From: an uncultured Faecalicatena sp.
Lineage (GTDB): Bacteria; Bacillota; Clostridia; Lachnospirales; Lachnospiraceae
NCBI GenBank assembly: GCA_902489075.1
Contig: CABTYO010000011.1
Coordinates: forward strand, 1-64,000
Reading direction: 5' to 3'
DNA length: 64,000 nucleotides
Part shown: piece after piece, positions 41,996 through 51,357 of the stretch
How the letters are laid out: each line of letters begins with the position of its first letter
Numbering within the stretch: the stretch's first letter is position 1
Translations under genes and position numbers: made by a program
Notes under the pieces: generated by a model
Told to the model about the DNA's origin: nothing
What the model saw: only the letters and a program-made list of their open reading frames with translations
The model's database searches: none

Positions 41996-44900
41996 ATGTA
42001 TTTAAAAAGCATAGAGGTACAGGGCTTTAAGTCTTTTGCCAACAAAATCAAGTTCGAGTTCCACAACGGGATTACCGGGATCGTGGGACCGAACGGCAGC
42101 GGGAAAAGCAATGTCGCGGATGCGGTGCGCTGGGTCCTTGGGGAGCAGAGAGTCAAGCAGCTTCGGGGCGGCACCATGCAGGACGTCATTTTTTCCGGCA
42201 CAGAGAACAGAAAGCCGCTCAGTTACGCGTCTGTTGCAATCACCCTGGATAATTCGGACCACCAGTTAAGCGTGGACTATGAAGAGGTGACGGTCACAAG
42301 GAAGCTGTACCGTTCCGGGGAGAGTGAATATCTGATCAACGGGGCGGGCTGCCGTTTAAAGGACATCAATGAGATGTTCTACGATACCGGTATCGGTAAA
42401 GAAGGATATTCTATTATCGGGCAGGGACAGATCGACAAGATCTTAAGTGGAAAGCCGGAGGAGAGGCGTGAGCTGTTCGACGAGGCAGCCGGGATCGTGA
42501 AGTTTAAGCGGCGGAAGAATCTTTCCTTAAAGAAGCTGGAAGATGAGCGGCTGAATCTGACCCGTGTCAATGATATTCTGGCAGAGCTGGAAAAGCAGAT
42601 CGGACCGTTAAAGAGACAGTCTGAGGTTGCCAGGGAATATTTGAAGAAGAAAGAAGAACTGAAGACTTACGATATTAATATGTTTCTGCTGGAGACAGAA
42701 CGCATCCGGGATCAGATCCGGGATGTGGACGGTAAGTTAAAGATTGCCGGCGATGAACTGGAAGAGACCAGCGTCAGATATGAGAATATGAAGACGGAGT
42801 ATGAGGCCATCGAGGAGGAAGTGGATGAGATTGATTTCTCCATTGAGAAGGCAAAGGGACAGCTCAACGAGACGACGCTTTTAAAGCAGCAGCTGGAGGG
42901 GCAGATCAATGTCTTAAAGGAGCAGATCAATACGGTCCGCATGAACGATGAGCATTATGATAACCGTCTGAATACGATCCGTGTGGAGATCGAGACCAGA
43001 AGGGCCCAGCAGAAGGAACTGGACCGCGAGCAGGCAGAAGTGAAGGAGAAGCTCTCAGAGGCGACGAGAAGCGATACTCAGGCAAGACAGGCACTGATTG
43101 ATGTCCAGACCCGTATCGCCAGCCAGACCACGCAGATCGAGCAGAATAAGGCTGAGATCATGGAACTTCTCAACAACAGGGCATCTACCAGGGCCAAGAT
43201 CCAGCATTATGATACGACGCAGGAGCAGATCACCACAAGAAAAGCGGAGATCGGAAGGAAGATTATCGAGGTCTCTTCTGAGGCGGAGAAGCAGAATGCA
43301 GTGCTTGCCTCTTATGAAGAAGAGTTAAGGAAGATCTCTGAGGAGATTGCAGAATATACCGGACAGGTCCAGGTGAATGAACAGCAGATCAGCCTTCTGC
43401 AGCAGGAACTGTCCCAGAAGCAGGAACAGCTTCGGATCGGGCAGACCGCGTACCACCGGGAGTCTTCGAGACTGGAATCCTTAAAGAATATCACAGAGCG
43501 TTATGATGGATACGGCAACAGCATACGGAAGGTCATGAGCAACAAGGAGAGAGAAAAGGGACTGATCGGTGTTGTGGCAGACATCATCAAGGTGGATAAG
43601 GAATATGAGATTGCCGTGGAGACGGCGCTGGGAGGCAGCATCCAGAATATCGTCACAGATAATGAAGAGACTGCCAAGCGGATGATTACATACTTAAAGC
43701 AGAACAAGTTCGGCCGTGCTACATTTTTACCACTCACCAGCATGCACGGGAGCGGGGGCATCCGGCAGACGGAGGCATTAAAGGAACCGGGAGTCATCGG
43801 CCTGGCCCATACACTGGTCCATGTGGAGCCGGAGTTTCAGGGACTGGCAGAGCAGCTGTTGGGAAGGACGGTCGTGGTGGAACATATCGACCACGGGATC
43901 CGGCTTGCCAGAAAGTACAAGCAGTCTTTAAGGCTTGTCACTCTGGAGGGCGAACTGATCAACCCGGGCGGTTCCATGACAGGAGGTGCCTTCAAGAATT
44001 CCAGTAATCTGCTGAGCAGACGCCGTGAGATCGAGGAATTCGAGCAGACGGTTAAGATGCTTAAGAAGGATATGGATGACTGTGAGAAGGCTGTCAATGA
44101 GATCAAGGCGAAGCGTGCCGCATGTTACGGTGTCATCGATGAGATCCAGCAGAAGCTCAGGAAAGCATCCGTCGTAGAGAATACGGCGAAGATGAATCTG
44201 GAGCAGGTGCTGACAAGACAGCGTGAGGCAAAGGAGCGCTATGACGGTTACCAGAAGGAGCAGGAGATACTGGAAGCAAGACTTAAGGAGCTTCTGGATA
44301 ATGAGGACTCCATCCAGATGGAACTGGAAGCTTCCGAGACTCTGGAAAAGGAACTGAATGAAAAGATTGAGGTTCTCCAGAAGAATCTGGAGGCGGATAA
44401 GGAGCAGGAGACAGTGGAACTTCGGCGGTCTGAGGAGGTACACCTTTCTCTGGCAAGCCTGGAGCAGCAGCATGTGTTTATCCAGGAGAATACAGGCCGT
44501 ATCCGTGAGGAGATCGAGAAGTTTGAGACAGAGTTAAAAGAGCTGGATATCAACAAAGGCAACGCATCCGAGGAGATCCAGGAGAAAGAGAATCAGATCC
44601 AGGACCTCAGGGATACGATCGAGAATTCCAAGGAGCTGTTTGCCGAGATCGAGGCTGAGATTAAGAGCCAGGTCGCAAAGAGGGACGAGCTGAACCAGAA
44701 GCACAAGGCATTCCTGGGAAAGAGAGAGGAACTCTCCAGACAGATGTCAGAGCTGGATAAGGAGTGCTTCAGGCTGAACAGCCAGAAGGAATCCTACGAG
44801 GAGGCATCCGAGAAGCAGATCAACTACATGTGGGAGGAGTATGAGATTACCTACAACCACGCACTGGAGCTTCGGAATGAGAACCTTACGGACCTCGCCT

Positions 44901-45556
44901 TTATGAAGCGCCAGATCCAGAACCTCAAAGGCGAGATCAAGAAGCTGGGGGATGTCAATGTCAATGCGATCGAGGATTACAAGAATGTATCCGAGCGTTA
45001 TGAATTCCTGAAAGGCCAGCACGACGACCTGATCGAAGCGGAGGCGACTCTGGTCAAGATCATCGAAGAACTGGATGCGGCGATGCGCAGGCAGTTCGAG
45101 GAACAGTTTGCACTGATTTCGAAGGAATTCGACAGCGTGTTCAAGCAGCTTTTCGGAGGCGGAAAGGGAACACTGGAGCTGATGGAGGATGAGGATATCC
45201 TGGAGGCAGGAATTCGGATCATCGCGCAGCCGCCGGGCAAGAAGCTTCAGAATATGATGCAGCTCTCCGGTGGGGAGAAGGCGCTGACTGCGATTTCTCT
45301 ATTGTTTGCCATTCAGAATCTAAAGCCATCTCCGTTCTGTCTGCTGGATGAGATCGAGGCGGCGCTGGATGACAGCAATGTAACCCGTTTCGCCCAGTAT
45401 CTGCATAAGCTGACCAGGAATACACAGTTCATCGTTATCACCCACAGAAGGGGGACGATGACCGCGGCGGACAGGCTTTACGGAATCACCATGCAGGAAA
45501 AGGGGGTATCCACCCTGGTATCCGTGGACCTTCTGGAGGATTCACTGGACAAGTAA
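41996..45556 (+). CDS. smc: Chromosome partition protein Smc
   Basis: 1186 residues, full family length. Walker A GPNGSGKSN (31-39) lies in the N-terminal head. Long coiled coils (about 165-500 and 675-1000) flank the hinge (about 505-660; GLIGVVADIIKVDKEYEIAVE, GGSMTGGAF). The C-terminal head has the signature LSGGEKALTAISLLFA, Walker B PFCLLDEIEAALDD and a D-loop. It forms the ATP-driven loop-extruding condensin ring with ScpA/ScpB, whose genes are not here. rnc-smc-ftsY order is the Firmicute standard. Confidence 0.98.
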   Translation: MYLKSIEVQGFKSFANKIKFEFHNGITGIVGPNGSGKSNVADAVRWVLGEQRVKQLRGGTMQDVIFSGTENRKPLSYASVAITLDNSDHQLSVDYEEVTVTRKLYRSGESEYLINGAGCRLKDINEMFYDTGIGKEGYSIIGQGQIDKILSGKPEERRELFDEAAGIVKFKRRKNLSLKKLEDERLNLTRVNDILAELEKQIGPLKRQSEVAREYLKKKEELKTYDINMFLLETERIRDQIRDVDGKLKIAGDELEETSVRYENMKTEYEAIEEEVDEIDFSIEKAKGQLNETTLLKQQLEGQINVLKEQINTVRMNDEHYDNRLNTIRVEIETRRAQQKELDREQAEVKEKLSEATRSDTQARQALIDVQTRIASQTTQIEQNKAEIMELLNNRASTRAKIQHYDTTQEQITTRKAEIGRKIIEVSSEAEKQNAVLASYEEELRKISEEIAEYTGQVQVNEQQISLLQQELSQKQEQLRIGQTAYHRESSRLESLKNITERYDGYGNSIRKVMSNKEREKGLIGVVADIIKVDKEYEIAVETALGGSIQNIVTDNEETAKRMITYLKQNKFGRATFLPLTSMHGSGGIRQTEALKEPGVIGLAHTLVHVEPEFQGLAEQLLGRTVVVEHIDHGIRLARKYKQSLRLVTLEGELINPGGSMTGGAFKNSSNLLSRRREIEEFEQTVKMLKKDMDDCEKAVNEIKAKRAACYGVIDEIQQKLRKASVVENTAKMNLEQVLTRQREAKERYDGYQKEQEILEARLKELLDNEDSIQMELEASETLEKELNEKIEVLQKNLEADKEQETVELRRSEEVHLSLASLEQQHVFIQENTGRIREEIEKFETELKELDINKGNASEEIQEKENQIQDLRDTIENSKELFAEIEAEIKSQVAKRDELNQKHKAFLGKREELSRQMSELDKECFRLNSQKESYEEASEKQINYMWEEYEITYNHALELRNENLTDLAFMKRQIQNLKGEIKKLGDVNVNAIEDYKNVSERYEFLKGQHDDLIEAEATLVKIIEELDAAMRRQFEEQFALISKEFDSVFKQLFGGGKGTLELMEDEDILEAGIRIIAQPPGKKLQNMMQLSGGEKALTAISLLFAIQNLKPSPFCLLDEIEAALDDSNVTRFAQYLHKLTRNTQFIVITHRRGTMTAADRLYGITMQEKGVSTLVSVDLLEDSLDK

Positions 45557-45581
45557 GAGAAAGGATTTATGGAGGAGAGAG

Positions 45582-46523
45582 ATGGAAGAAAAACAGGGCT
45601 TTTTTAAACGGCTTGTATCCGGCCTGACCAAGACAAGAGATAATATTGTCTCAGGCATGGACAGTATTTTCCACGGCTTTTCGAAGATAGATGACGAGTT
45701 TTATGAGGAGCTGGAGGAGACACTCATCATGGGGGACCTGGGGGTCAATACCACGATGGAGATCATCGAGGATCTAAAGGAAAAGGTAAAAGAGCAGCAT
45801 ATCAAGGAGCCAGTGGAATGCAGGCAGCTTCTGATCGACAGCATCAAGGAGCAGATGGACGTGGGAGAGACCGCCTATGAGTTCGAGGAGAAGACGTCAG
45901 TTGTCTTCGTTATCGGCGTCAACGGCGTGGGCAAGACGACCACCATCGGCAAGCTGGCGGGAAAGTTCCACGACCAGCACAAGAAAGTGATCCTGGCGGC
46001 GGCAGATACGTTCCGCGCGGCAGCAGGGGAACAGTTAAAGGAATGGGCCAACCGTGCCCAGGTGGAGATGATCGGCGGGCAGGAGGGTGCAGATCCGGCC
46101 TCTGTCGTGTACGATGCGGCAGCAGCAGCCCGGGCGCGCAAGGCAGACATCCTTCTGTGTGATACGGCGGGCAGGCTCCATAACAAGAAGAACCTGATGG
46201 AAGAGTTACGGAAGATCAACCGTGTCATCGAACGGGAATACCCGGAGGCATACAAAGAGACACTGGTCGTGCTGGATGCGACGACCGGACAGAATGCGCT
46301 GGCACAGGCGCGGGAATTCAATGAAGTGGCAGATATCACGGGAGTGATCCTGACGAAGATGGACGGTACCGCAAAAGGCGGCATTGCGGTAGCAATCCAG
46401 GCGGAACTGGGAATCCCGGTAAAATATATCGGAGTCGGCGAGTCCATTGACGACTTACAGAAATTTGATGCAGATGAATTTGTGAATGCGTTATTCTACA
46501 GTGAGACAAAAGAAGAGGAATAG
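45582..46523 (+). CDS. ftsY: Signal recognition particle receptor FtsY
   Basis: 313 residues. The short N-terminal acidic/helical part is followed by the NG GTPase domain: G1 GVNGVGKTTTIGKLA, the insertion-box DTFRAAAGEQLKEWA, G3 DTAGRLHNKKNLMEEL, G4 TKMDGTAKGG and GVGESIDDLQKFDADEFV at the C-terminus. It receives SRP-ribosome complexes at the membrane. It follows smc by 25 bases with GGAGGAGAG before the ATG, and ilvA follows by 21 bases. Confidence 0.98.
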   Translation: MEEKQGFFKRLVSGLTKTRDNIVSGMDSIFHGFSKIDDEFYEELEETLIMGDLGVNTTMEIIEDLKEKVKEQHIKEPVECRQLLIDSIKEQMDVGETAYEFEEKTSVVFVIGVNGVGKTTTIGKLAGKFHDQHKKVILAAADTFRAAAGEQLKEWANRAQVEMIGGQEGADPASVVYDAAAAARARKADILLCDTAGRLHNKKNLMEELRKINRVIEREYPEAYKETLVVLDATTGQNALAQAREFNEVADITGVILTKMDGTAKGGIAVAIQAELGIPVKYIGVGESIDDLQKFDADEFVNALFYSETKEEE

Positions 46524-46544
46524 CGGACAGAAAGAAGGGGTAAA

Positions 46545-47759
46545 ATGTTAACGTTAGAGAAGTTTGAGGAAGCAAGTGAACTCGTAAAACAGGTAACCAA
46601 CCCTACCAAACTGGTGTACAGCGATTACTTAAGTGACCAGTGCGGCGGCAGGGTATACTTAAAGCCGGAGAATATGCAGCATACCGGAGCGTACAAGCTG
46701 CGCGGCGCCTACTACAAGATCAGCACTCTGTCAGAGGAAGAGAGACAAAAAGGCCTGATCACCGCGTCTGCCGGGAACCACGCCCAAGGTGTTGCTTATG
46801 CCGCGAAGAAGTATGGCTGTAAGGCAACCATTGTCATGCCGACCGTGACTCCGCTGATTAAGGTGAACCGCACAAAGAGCTATGGCGCCGAGGTAATCCT
46901 TCACGGAGATGTCTATGATGATGCGTGCGCTTATGCATACGAACTGGCGGAGAAAGAAGGGTACACCTTTGTGCATCCTTTCGATGACCTGGATGTCGCT
47001 ACCGGGCAGGGAACCATTGCCATGGAGATCGTACAGGAACTTCCGACGGTTGACTATATCCTCGTGCCCATAGGAGGAGGCGGCCTCATCACAGGTGTGG
47101 CGACTCTGGCGAAGATGCTGAACCCGAAGATCAAGATCATTGGTGTGGAGCCGGCAGAGGCAGCCAGCATGACGGCGGCATTGAAAGCCGGAGAGGTCGT
47201 GACACTGGACAGTGCCAACACGATCGCAGACGGCACCGCAGTCAAGGCAGTGGGTGTCCAGAATCTTCCTTATGTCCAGGAGAACGTGGACGACATCCTT
47301 TTAGTAGAGGATGATGAGCTCATCGGAGCCTTCCTTGATATGGTAGAGAACCATAAGATGATTGTAGAAAACTCAGGACTTCTTTCTGTAGCCGCATTGA
47401 AGCAGCTGGATTGTAAAGGCAAAAAGGTAGTCTGTGTCTTAAGCGGCGGCAATATGGATGTGATCACCATGTCCTCCATCGTACAGCACGGCCTGATCCA
47501 GAGAGACAGGATCTTCTCCGTATCTGTCCTGCTTCCGGATAAGCCGGGTGAGCTGGTCAGAGTTGCATCTACCATCGCAGACGCACAGGGCAATGTCATC
47601 AAGCTGGAGCACAACCAGTTTGTCAGCACGAACAGAAATGCAGCCGTGGAGCTGAGGATCACCATGGAGGCATTTGGCACCGAGCATAAGCATAAGATCC
47701 TGGATGCACTGGAGGCAAAGGGATTCCGCCCGAAGCTTATCAGCGCCAAGCTGTATTAG
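46545..47759 (+). CDS. ilvA: Threonine ammonia-lyase with C-terminal ACT domain
   Basis: Deaminates threonine to 2-oxobutyrate, for isoleucine synthesis or for catabolism. 404 residues: fold-type II PLP domain with the Lys in HTGAYKLRGAYYK, SAGNHAQGVAYAA, the glycine loop PIGGGGLITGVA and LSGGNMD. A single ACT-like domain covers about 325-404 (SVLLPDKPGELVRVASTIA). One ACT-like domain fits the TdcB/short IlvA class; allosteric ligand cannot be read here. It is at the 3' end of the smc-ftsY run, followed by a terminator. Confidence 0.94.
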   Translation: MLTLEKFEEASELVKQVTNPTKLVYSDYLSDQCGGRVYLKPENMQHTGAYKLRGAYYKISTLSEEERQKGLITASAGNHAQGVAYAAKKYGCKATIVMPTVTPLIKVNRTKSYGAEVILHGDVYDDACAYAYELAEKEGYTFVHPFDDLDVATGQGTIAMEIVQELPTVDYILVPIGGGGLITGVATLAKMLNPKIKIIGVEPAEAASMTAALKAGEVVTLDSANTIADGTAVKAVGVQNLPYVQENVDDILLVEDDELIGAFLDMVENHKMIVENSGLLSVAALKQLDCKGKKVVCVLSGGNMDVITMSSIVQHGLIQRDRIFSVSVLLPDKPGELVRVASTIADAQGNVIKLEHNQFVSTNRNAAVELRITMEAFGTEHKHKILDALEAKGFRPKLISAKLY

Positions 47760-47841
47760 AGCTGTATCAGGCTGCCAGGGCAGGAGAAAAAAAGAGCCAG
47801 ATAAGGATATAACAGCAGTAAAAGAAGAATACAAAAGAGAG

Positions 47842-47877
47842 AAGCCGGCATACCAAAAGTAGTGTCGGCTCTTTTTT
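47842..47877 (+). terminator. Rho-independent terminator after ilvA
   Basis: AGCCGGCAT (47843-47851) pairs with GTGTCGGCT (47862-47870) with G-U pairs, followed by CTTTTTTC. Confidence 0.85.
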
Positions 47878-47955
47878 CACCCTAAGACCAAAGCGGCGAA
47901 GCGGATCTTTGAATATACGCTTTGAATCGCCCTGAAAAGAAAAGAGGAGAATCTG

Positions 47956-48510
47956 ATGGAACGAAAAAAACCGAAACCAGGGGAAATCTACACACATTTT
48001 AAAGGGAAACGATATCAGGTACTTGGCCTCGCCATTCATACGGAGACCGAGGAAGAACTGGTTATTTATAAAGCGCTGTATGGGACACACGGGGTCTATG
48101 CACGCCCACTCGACATGTTTCTAAGCCCTGTGGATAAAGAAAAATACCCGGAGGTAAAAGGAACGTACCGGTTCGAGCTTACGGGAAGGGCGCGCAGGGA
48201 AGCAGAAGACGGATTCTCTGCCAGAGATCACGGCGGGGATCATGGTGAAGGCCGGGCAGACAGTGAAGAAGGGCAGTCCATCGATCACGGCAGTATCCCG
48301 CTCATCTGTGAATTTCTGGACTGTTCAACCAATGAGGAGAAGCTCAGATTTCTCTATCAGCACAGAATGGAAGTGACCGATTCCTTCCTTCTGACAGCAG
48401 GAGAGAGCCTTGACTGTGTGATTTCGGAAAAGACGACGGAGCTCAGATTTGAGGAGCTGACGAACGCCCTGCGCATGAAAATAAAATACGAGACAGGCAG
48501 ACGGAGATAA
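47956..48510 (+). CDS. DUF1653-domain protein
   Basis: 184 residues. The N-terminal 60-70 residues are a DUF1653 domain (KPGEIYTHFKGKRYQVLGLA, VIYKALYG, VYARPLDMFLSPVDKEKYP), a small fold often found alone and of unknown function. The C-terminal half has a charged linker (DHGGDHGEGRADSEEGQ) and a helical region (STNEEKLRFLYQHRMEVTDSFLL) that I do not recognise. GAGGAG precedes the ATG. The gene is about 70 bases upstream of the PBP gene but separated from it by the BlaI-controlled promoter. Confidence 0.82.
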   Translation: MERKKPKPGEIYTHFKGKRYQVLGLAIHTETEEELVIYKALYGTHGVYARPLDMFLSPVDKEKYPEVKGTYRFELTGRARREAEDGFSARDHGGDHGEGRADSEEGQSIDHGSIPLICEFLDCSTNEEKLRFLYQHRMEVTDSFLLTAGESLDCVISEKTTELRFEELTNALRMKIKYETGRRR

Positions 48511-48517
48511 AAACAGC

Positions 48518-48546
48518 TTGACATTTATATCTTACAAATGTAGTAT
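48518..48546 (+). promoter_or_regulatory. Sigma-A promoter of the PBP gene
   Basis: TTGACA (48518-48523), 17-base spacer, TAGTAT (48541-48546). A BlaI-type box overlaps spacer and -10. Confidence 0.83.
48533..48542. promoter_or_regulatory. BlaI/MecI-type operator 1 (PBP promoter)
   Basis: TACAAATGTA, a palindrome matching the TACAnnTGTA box of BlaI/MecI repressors. It overlaps the spacer and first bases of the -10, so binding would exclude RNA polymerase. Confidence 0.88.
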
Positions 48547-48558
48547 TATAAGAAATAT

Positions 48559-48568
48559 TACATTTGTA
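48559..48568. promoter_or_regulatory. BlaI/MecI-type operator 2 (PBP leader)
   Basis: TACATTTGTA, the same box in the other orientation, 26 bases from operator 1. It runs into the ribosome binding site (TAGGAGA, 48567-48573). Confidence 0.88.
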
Positions 48569-48579
48569 GGAGATAAAAA

Positions 48580-51351
48580 ATGCGTAAGATAAAGCTATCC
48601 AGAATGTCTGTTTTACTGATATTTTTTGGAATCATATTTCTGATTCTTTTGTACCGATTGTTCCAGTTACAGATCGTCCACGGCAAAGATTATGTGGAGA
48701 ATTTCAGCCTGAAAACGAAACGGGAGATTCAGCTGAAAGCGGCAAGAGGAAATATTTATGACCGAAATGGAAAGCCTCTGGCAAGGAATCAGCTGGCATA
48801 CTGTGTCACCTTTGAGGATGCGAAGGAATATGACACCACCCGGGAGAGGCAGTTGAGTCTGAACGGGAATATTTACAGGATGATTACCCTCATAAAAGAA
48901 CATGGGGATGCGCTGGAGAACAGCCTGAAGATCGAGGTGGACCCAAACGGAAAGTATCAGTTCACTGCAGAAGGATTTGCACTGGACCGTTTTAAGGCTG
49001 ATATCTACGGATTAAGCCGGATCGAGGATATGAATAAGAAGCAGAAAACTTCCACGGCAGAAGAGGTGATAGAATATCTCTCCGGCGAGGAGAAGTTCTG
49101 TGTTGATTCTGAGAATGGAGAGAACTATACAAAAGCGGAAAAAAGAGAGCATGGTCTGCCAGAGAAGCTTGACAGGAAGGAACTTCTGGAGCTGTTAAGT
49201 GTAAGGTATGCTCTGTTTCTTCAGACATATCAGAAATATCTGCCGGTCACAGTCGCCAGAAATGTTTCCCAGGAGACTTCTGCCGCCATCATGGAGAACC
49301 AGGCAGAGATCACAGGTGTAAATGTTGAGGAGGACAGTATACGGGTGTATGAAGGCGGAGAGGCACTGGCCCCGGTCCTGGGATATACAGGAACCATTTC
49401 CTCTGATGAGTTAAAGGAGAAGGAGAAAGAAGGCTATACCTTGAGTTCTGTCGTGGGAAAATCCGGGATGGAGCAGTATCTGGAAGAGATTCTTAAGGGA
49501 AAGGACGGGAAAAGGGAGGTGTTCGTGGATAATGTAGGGCGGACAACCCTTGATCCGGGCGTGGCAGAAGAACCGAGGGCCGGCAGGGATGTATTTCTGA
49601 GCATTGACCTGGAGCTGCAGAAGAAGACATATGAAGTGCTGGAGCGAAAGATTGCAGATCTGCTGCTGGAGAATCTGATCGATGCGAAGACATTTGACAA
49701 GGCGGCAGTGAGTGATACGACAGAGATCCGAATTCCTATTTATGATGCATATGTCGCGGTCCTGACCAATGAAGTAATCGACCTGGCGCATCTTCAGGAA
49801 GAGGATGCCTCAGAACTGGAAAAGGGAATCTGCCAGAAGTTTCTTGAGAAGAGAAAGAAAGTGATTAAAGAGATTCAAAAGGAACTGGAAGCACCGTCCG
49901 GGAGATACGCGGATCTTTCAAAGGAGATGAAAGAATACCAGAGATTTATCACGGAGAAGACAGACCTGTTCAGGGCAGAGGTGATAGAGGCTGCCTCGGA
50001 GATTTCCATTAAGTGGGAGAAGGGGGAGTCTTCCCTGGCGGAATACATCCGGGGGGCCATCAAAGAGGAGTGGATCGACCTGGACATTCTGGGGACTGAC
50101 GAGACGTATCTAAAGCAGCAGGAGATCTATGAGCTGGCATCCGGGTATATCATGGATGAACTGGCGAACAATTATGATTTTAACAAAATTATTTATAAGT
50201 ATATGGTGATGGAAGATGAGATCACGCCGGAGCAGGTGTGCATGCTGATGTATGAGCAGGGCGTCCTTTCCAGGCAGGATGAAGATTTCATAAGATGGCA
50301 GCAGGGAGAATTCTCCACCTATGCCCTTCTGGTCCGGAAGATACAGAAGCTGGAGATCACACCGGCGGATCTGGGACTGGACCCGTGCTCGGGCTCTGCG
50401 GTTGTCACAGATACGAAGACGGGGAAGGTTCTTGCCTGTGTCAGTTATCCCGGATACGATAATAACAGGCTTGCAAATCAGATGGACCATGACTATTACT
50501 TCCAGATCTACAACGACAAGTCGCTTCCTCTGTATAACCGGGCGACACAGCAGTTATCGGCCCCGGGATCTACCTTTAAGCCGGTTACGGTGATCGCAGG
50601 GCTGAATGAAGGTGTGATGGATTCGGATACAGAAGTCTTCTGTGACGGCGTGTTTGATCGGGTGGCACCGCCCTTGAAGTGCTGGAATATCATGGGCCAT
50701 GGCAGTGTGACGAGTGCGGCCAGTGCACTTAAGAACTCCTGTAATGATTACTTGTGTGAGATTTCATATCGTCTGGGTATGACGGATGAGGAGACATTTT
50801 CGGATGAACAGGCACTGAAATATATACAGAAGTACGCGAAGCTGTTTGATCTGGATCAGAAGAGCGGAATCGAGCTGACGGAGAGTGAACCTCAGGTCAC
50901 GGACCAGTACGCGATCCCTTCCGCGATCGGACAGGGGACGAATAACTTTTCCACCGCACAGCTGGGACGTTACACAACGACACTGGCAAACGGCGGTACC
51001 AGTTATCAGTTGTCCCTGGTTGAGAAGATCGACGGAGTGGAAAAGGAGCCGGAGATTGAGAGCAAAATAGAACTTCCGGATGACATCTGGGACAGTGTAC
51101 ATACCGGGATGGAATGGTATGTGCAGTCCACAGGGATTTTCGATGGATGCAGGGTAGAAGCAGCAGGAAAATCGGGAACCGCCCAGGAGGTGAACACAAG
51201 ACCGGACCACGGCCTGTTCATCGGGTATGCACCTGCCCAGGATCCGGAAATTGCGGTAGCCGTCCGTATTGTGAACGGTTACACGGCAACTCCGGCGGTG
51301 GAATGTGCAAGAAGCATTTTTGAGGCTTATTTTGGACAGGAGGAGCCTTAA
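48580..51351 (+). CDS. Class B penicillin-binding protein (transpeptidase) with long insertion
   Basis: 923 residues, well above the 650-750 usual for PBP2-type proteins. An N-terminal anchor helix (about 8-28) is followed by the pedestal domain (ARGNIYDRNGKPLARN). Residues about 365-625 form a long, charged, mostly helical insertion before the transpeptidase domain. The active site is complete: STFK (Ser664-Lys667), SCN (720-722) and KSG (864-866). It would cross-link peptidoglycan outside the membrane. Its promoter carries two BlaI-type operators and blaR1-blaI lie just downstream in convergent orientation, so expression should rise when beta-lactam acylates BlaR1, as for mecA. The stop is six bases from the blaR1 stop with no terminator between. 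Confidence 0.93.
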   Translation: MRKIKLSRMSVLLIFFGIIFLILLYRLFQLQIVHGKDYVENFSLKTKREIQLKAARGNIYDRNGKPLARNQLAYCVTFEDAKEYDTTRERQLSLNGNIYRMITLIKEHGDALENSLKIEVDPNGKYQFTAEGFALDRFKADIYGLSRIEDMNKKQKTSTAEEVIEYLSGEEKFCVDSENGENYTKAEKREHGLPEKLDRKELLELLSVRYALFLQTYQKYLPVTVARNVSQETSAAIMENQAEITGVNVEEDSIRVYEGGEALAPVLGYTGTISSDELKEKEKEGYTLSSVVGKSGMEQYLEEILKGKDGKREVFVDNVGRTTLDPGVAEEPRAGRDVFLSIDLELQKKTYEVLERKIADLLLENLIDAKTFDKAAVSDTTEIRIPIYDAYVAVLTNEVIDLAHLQEEDASELEKGICQKFLEKRKKVIKEIQKELEAPSGRYADLSKEMKEYQRFITEKTDLFRAEVIEAASEISIKWEKGESSLAEYIRGAIKEEWIDLDILGTDETYLKQQEIYELASGYIMDELANNYDFNKIIYKYMVMEDEITPEQVCMLMYEQGVLSRQDEDFIRWQQGEFSTYALLVRKIQKLEITPADLGLDPCSGSAVVTDTKTGKVLACVSYPGYDNNRLANQMDHDYYFQIYNDKSLPLYNRATQQLSAPGSTFKPVTVIAGLNEGVMDSDTEVFCDGVFDRVAPPLKCWNIMGHGSVTSAASALKNSCNDYLCEISYRLGMTDEETFSDEQALKYIQKYAKLFDLDQKSGIELTESEPQVTDQYAIPSAIGQGTNNFSTAQLGRYTTTLANGGTSYQLSLVEKIDGVEKEPEIESKIELPDDIWDSVHTGMEWYVQSTGIFDGCRVEAAGKSGTAQEVNTRPDHGLFIGYAPAQDPEIAVAVRIVNGYTATPAVECARSIFEAYFGQEEP

Positions 51352-51357
51352 AAAACG

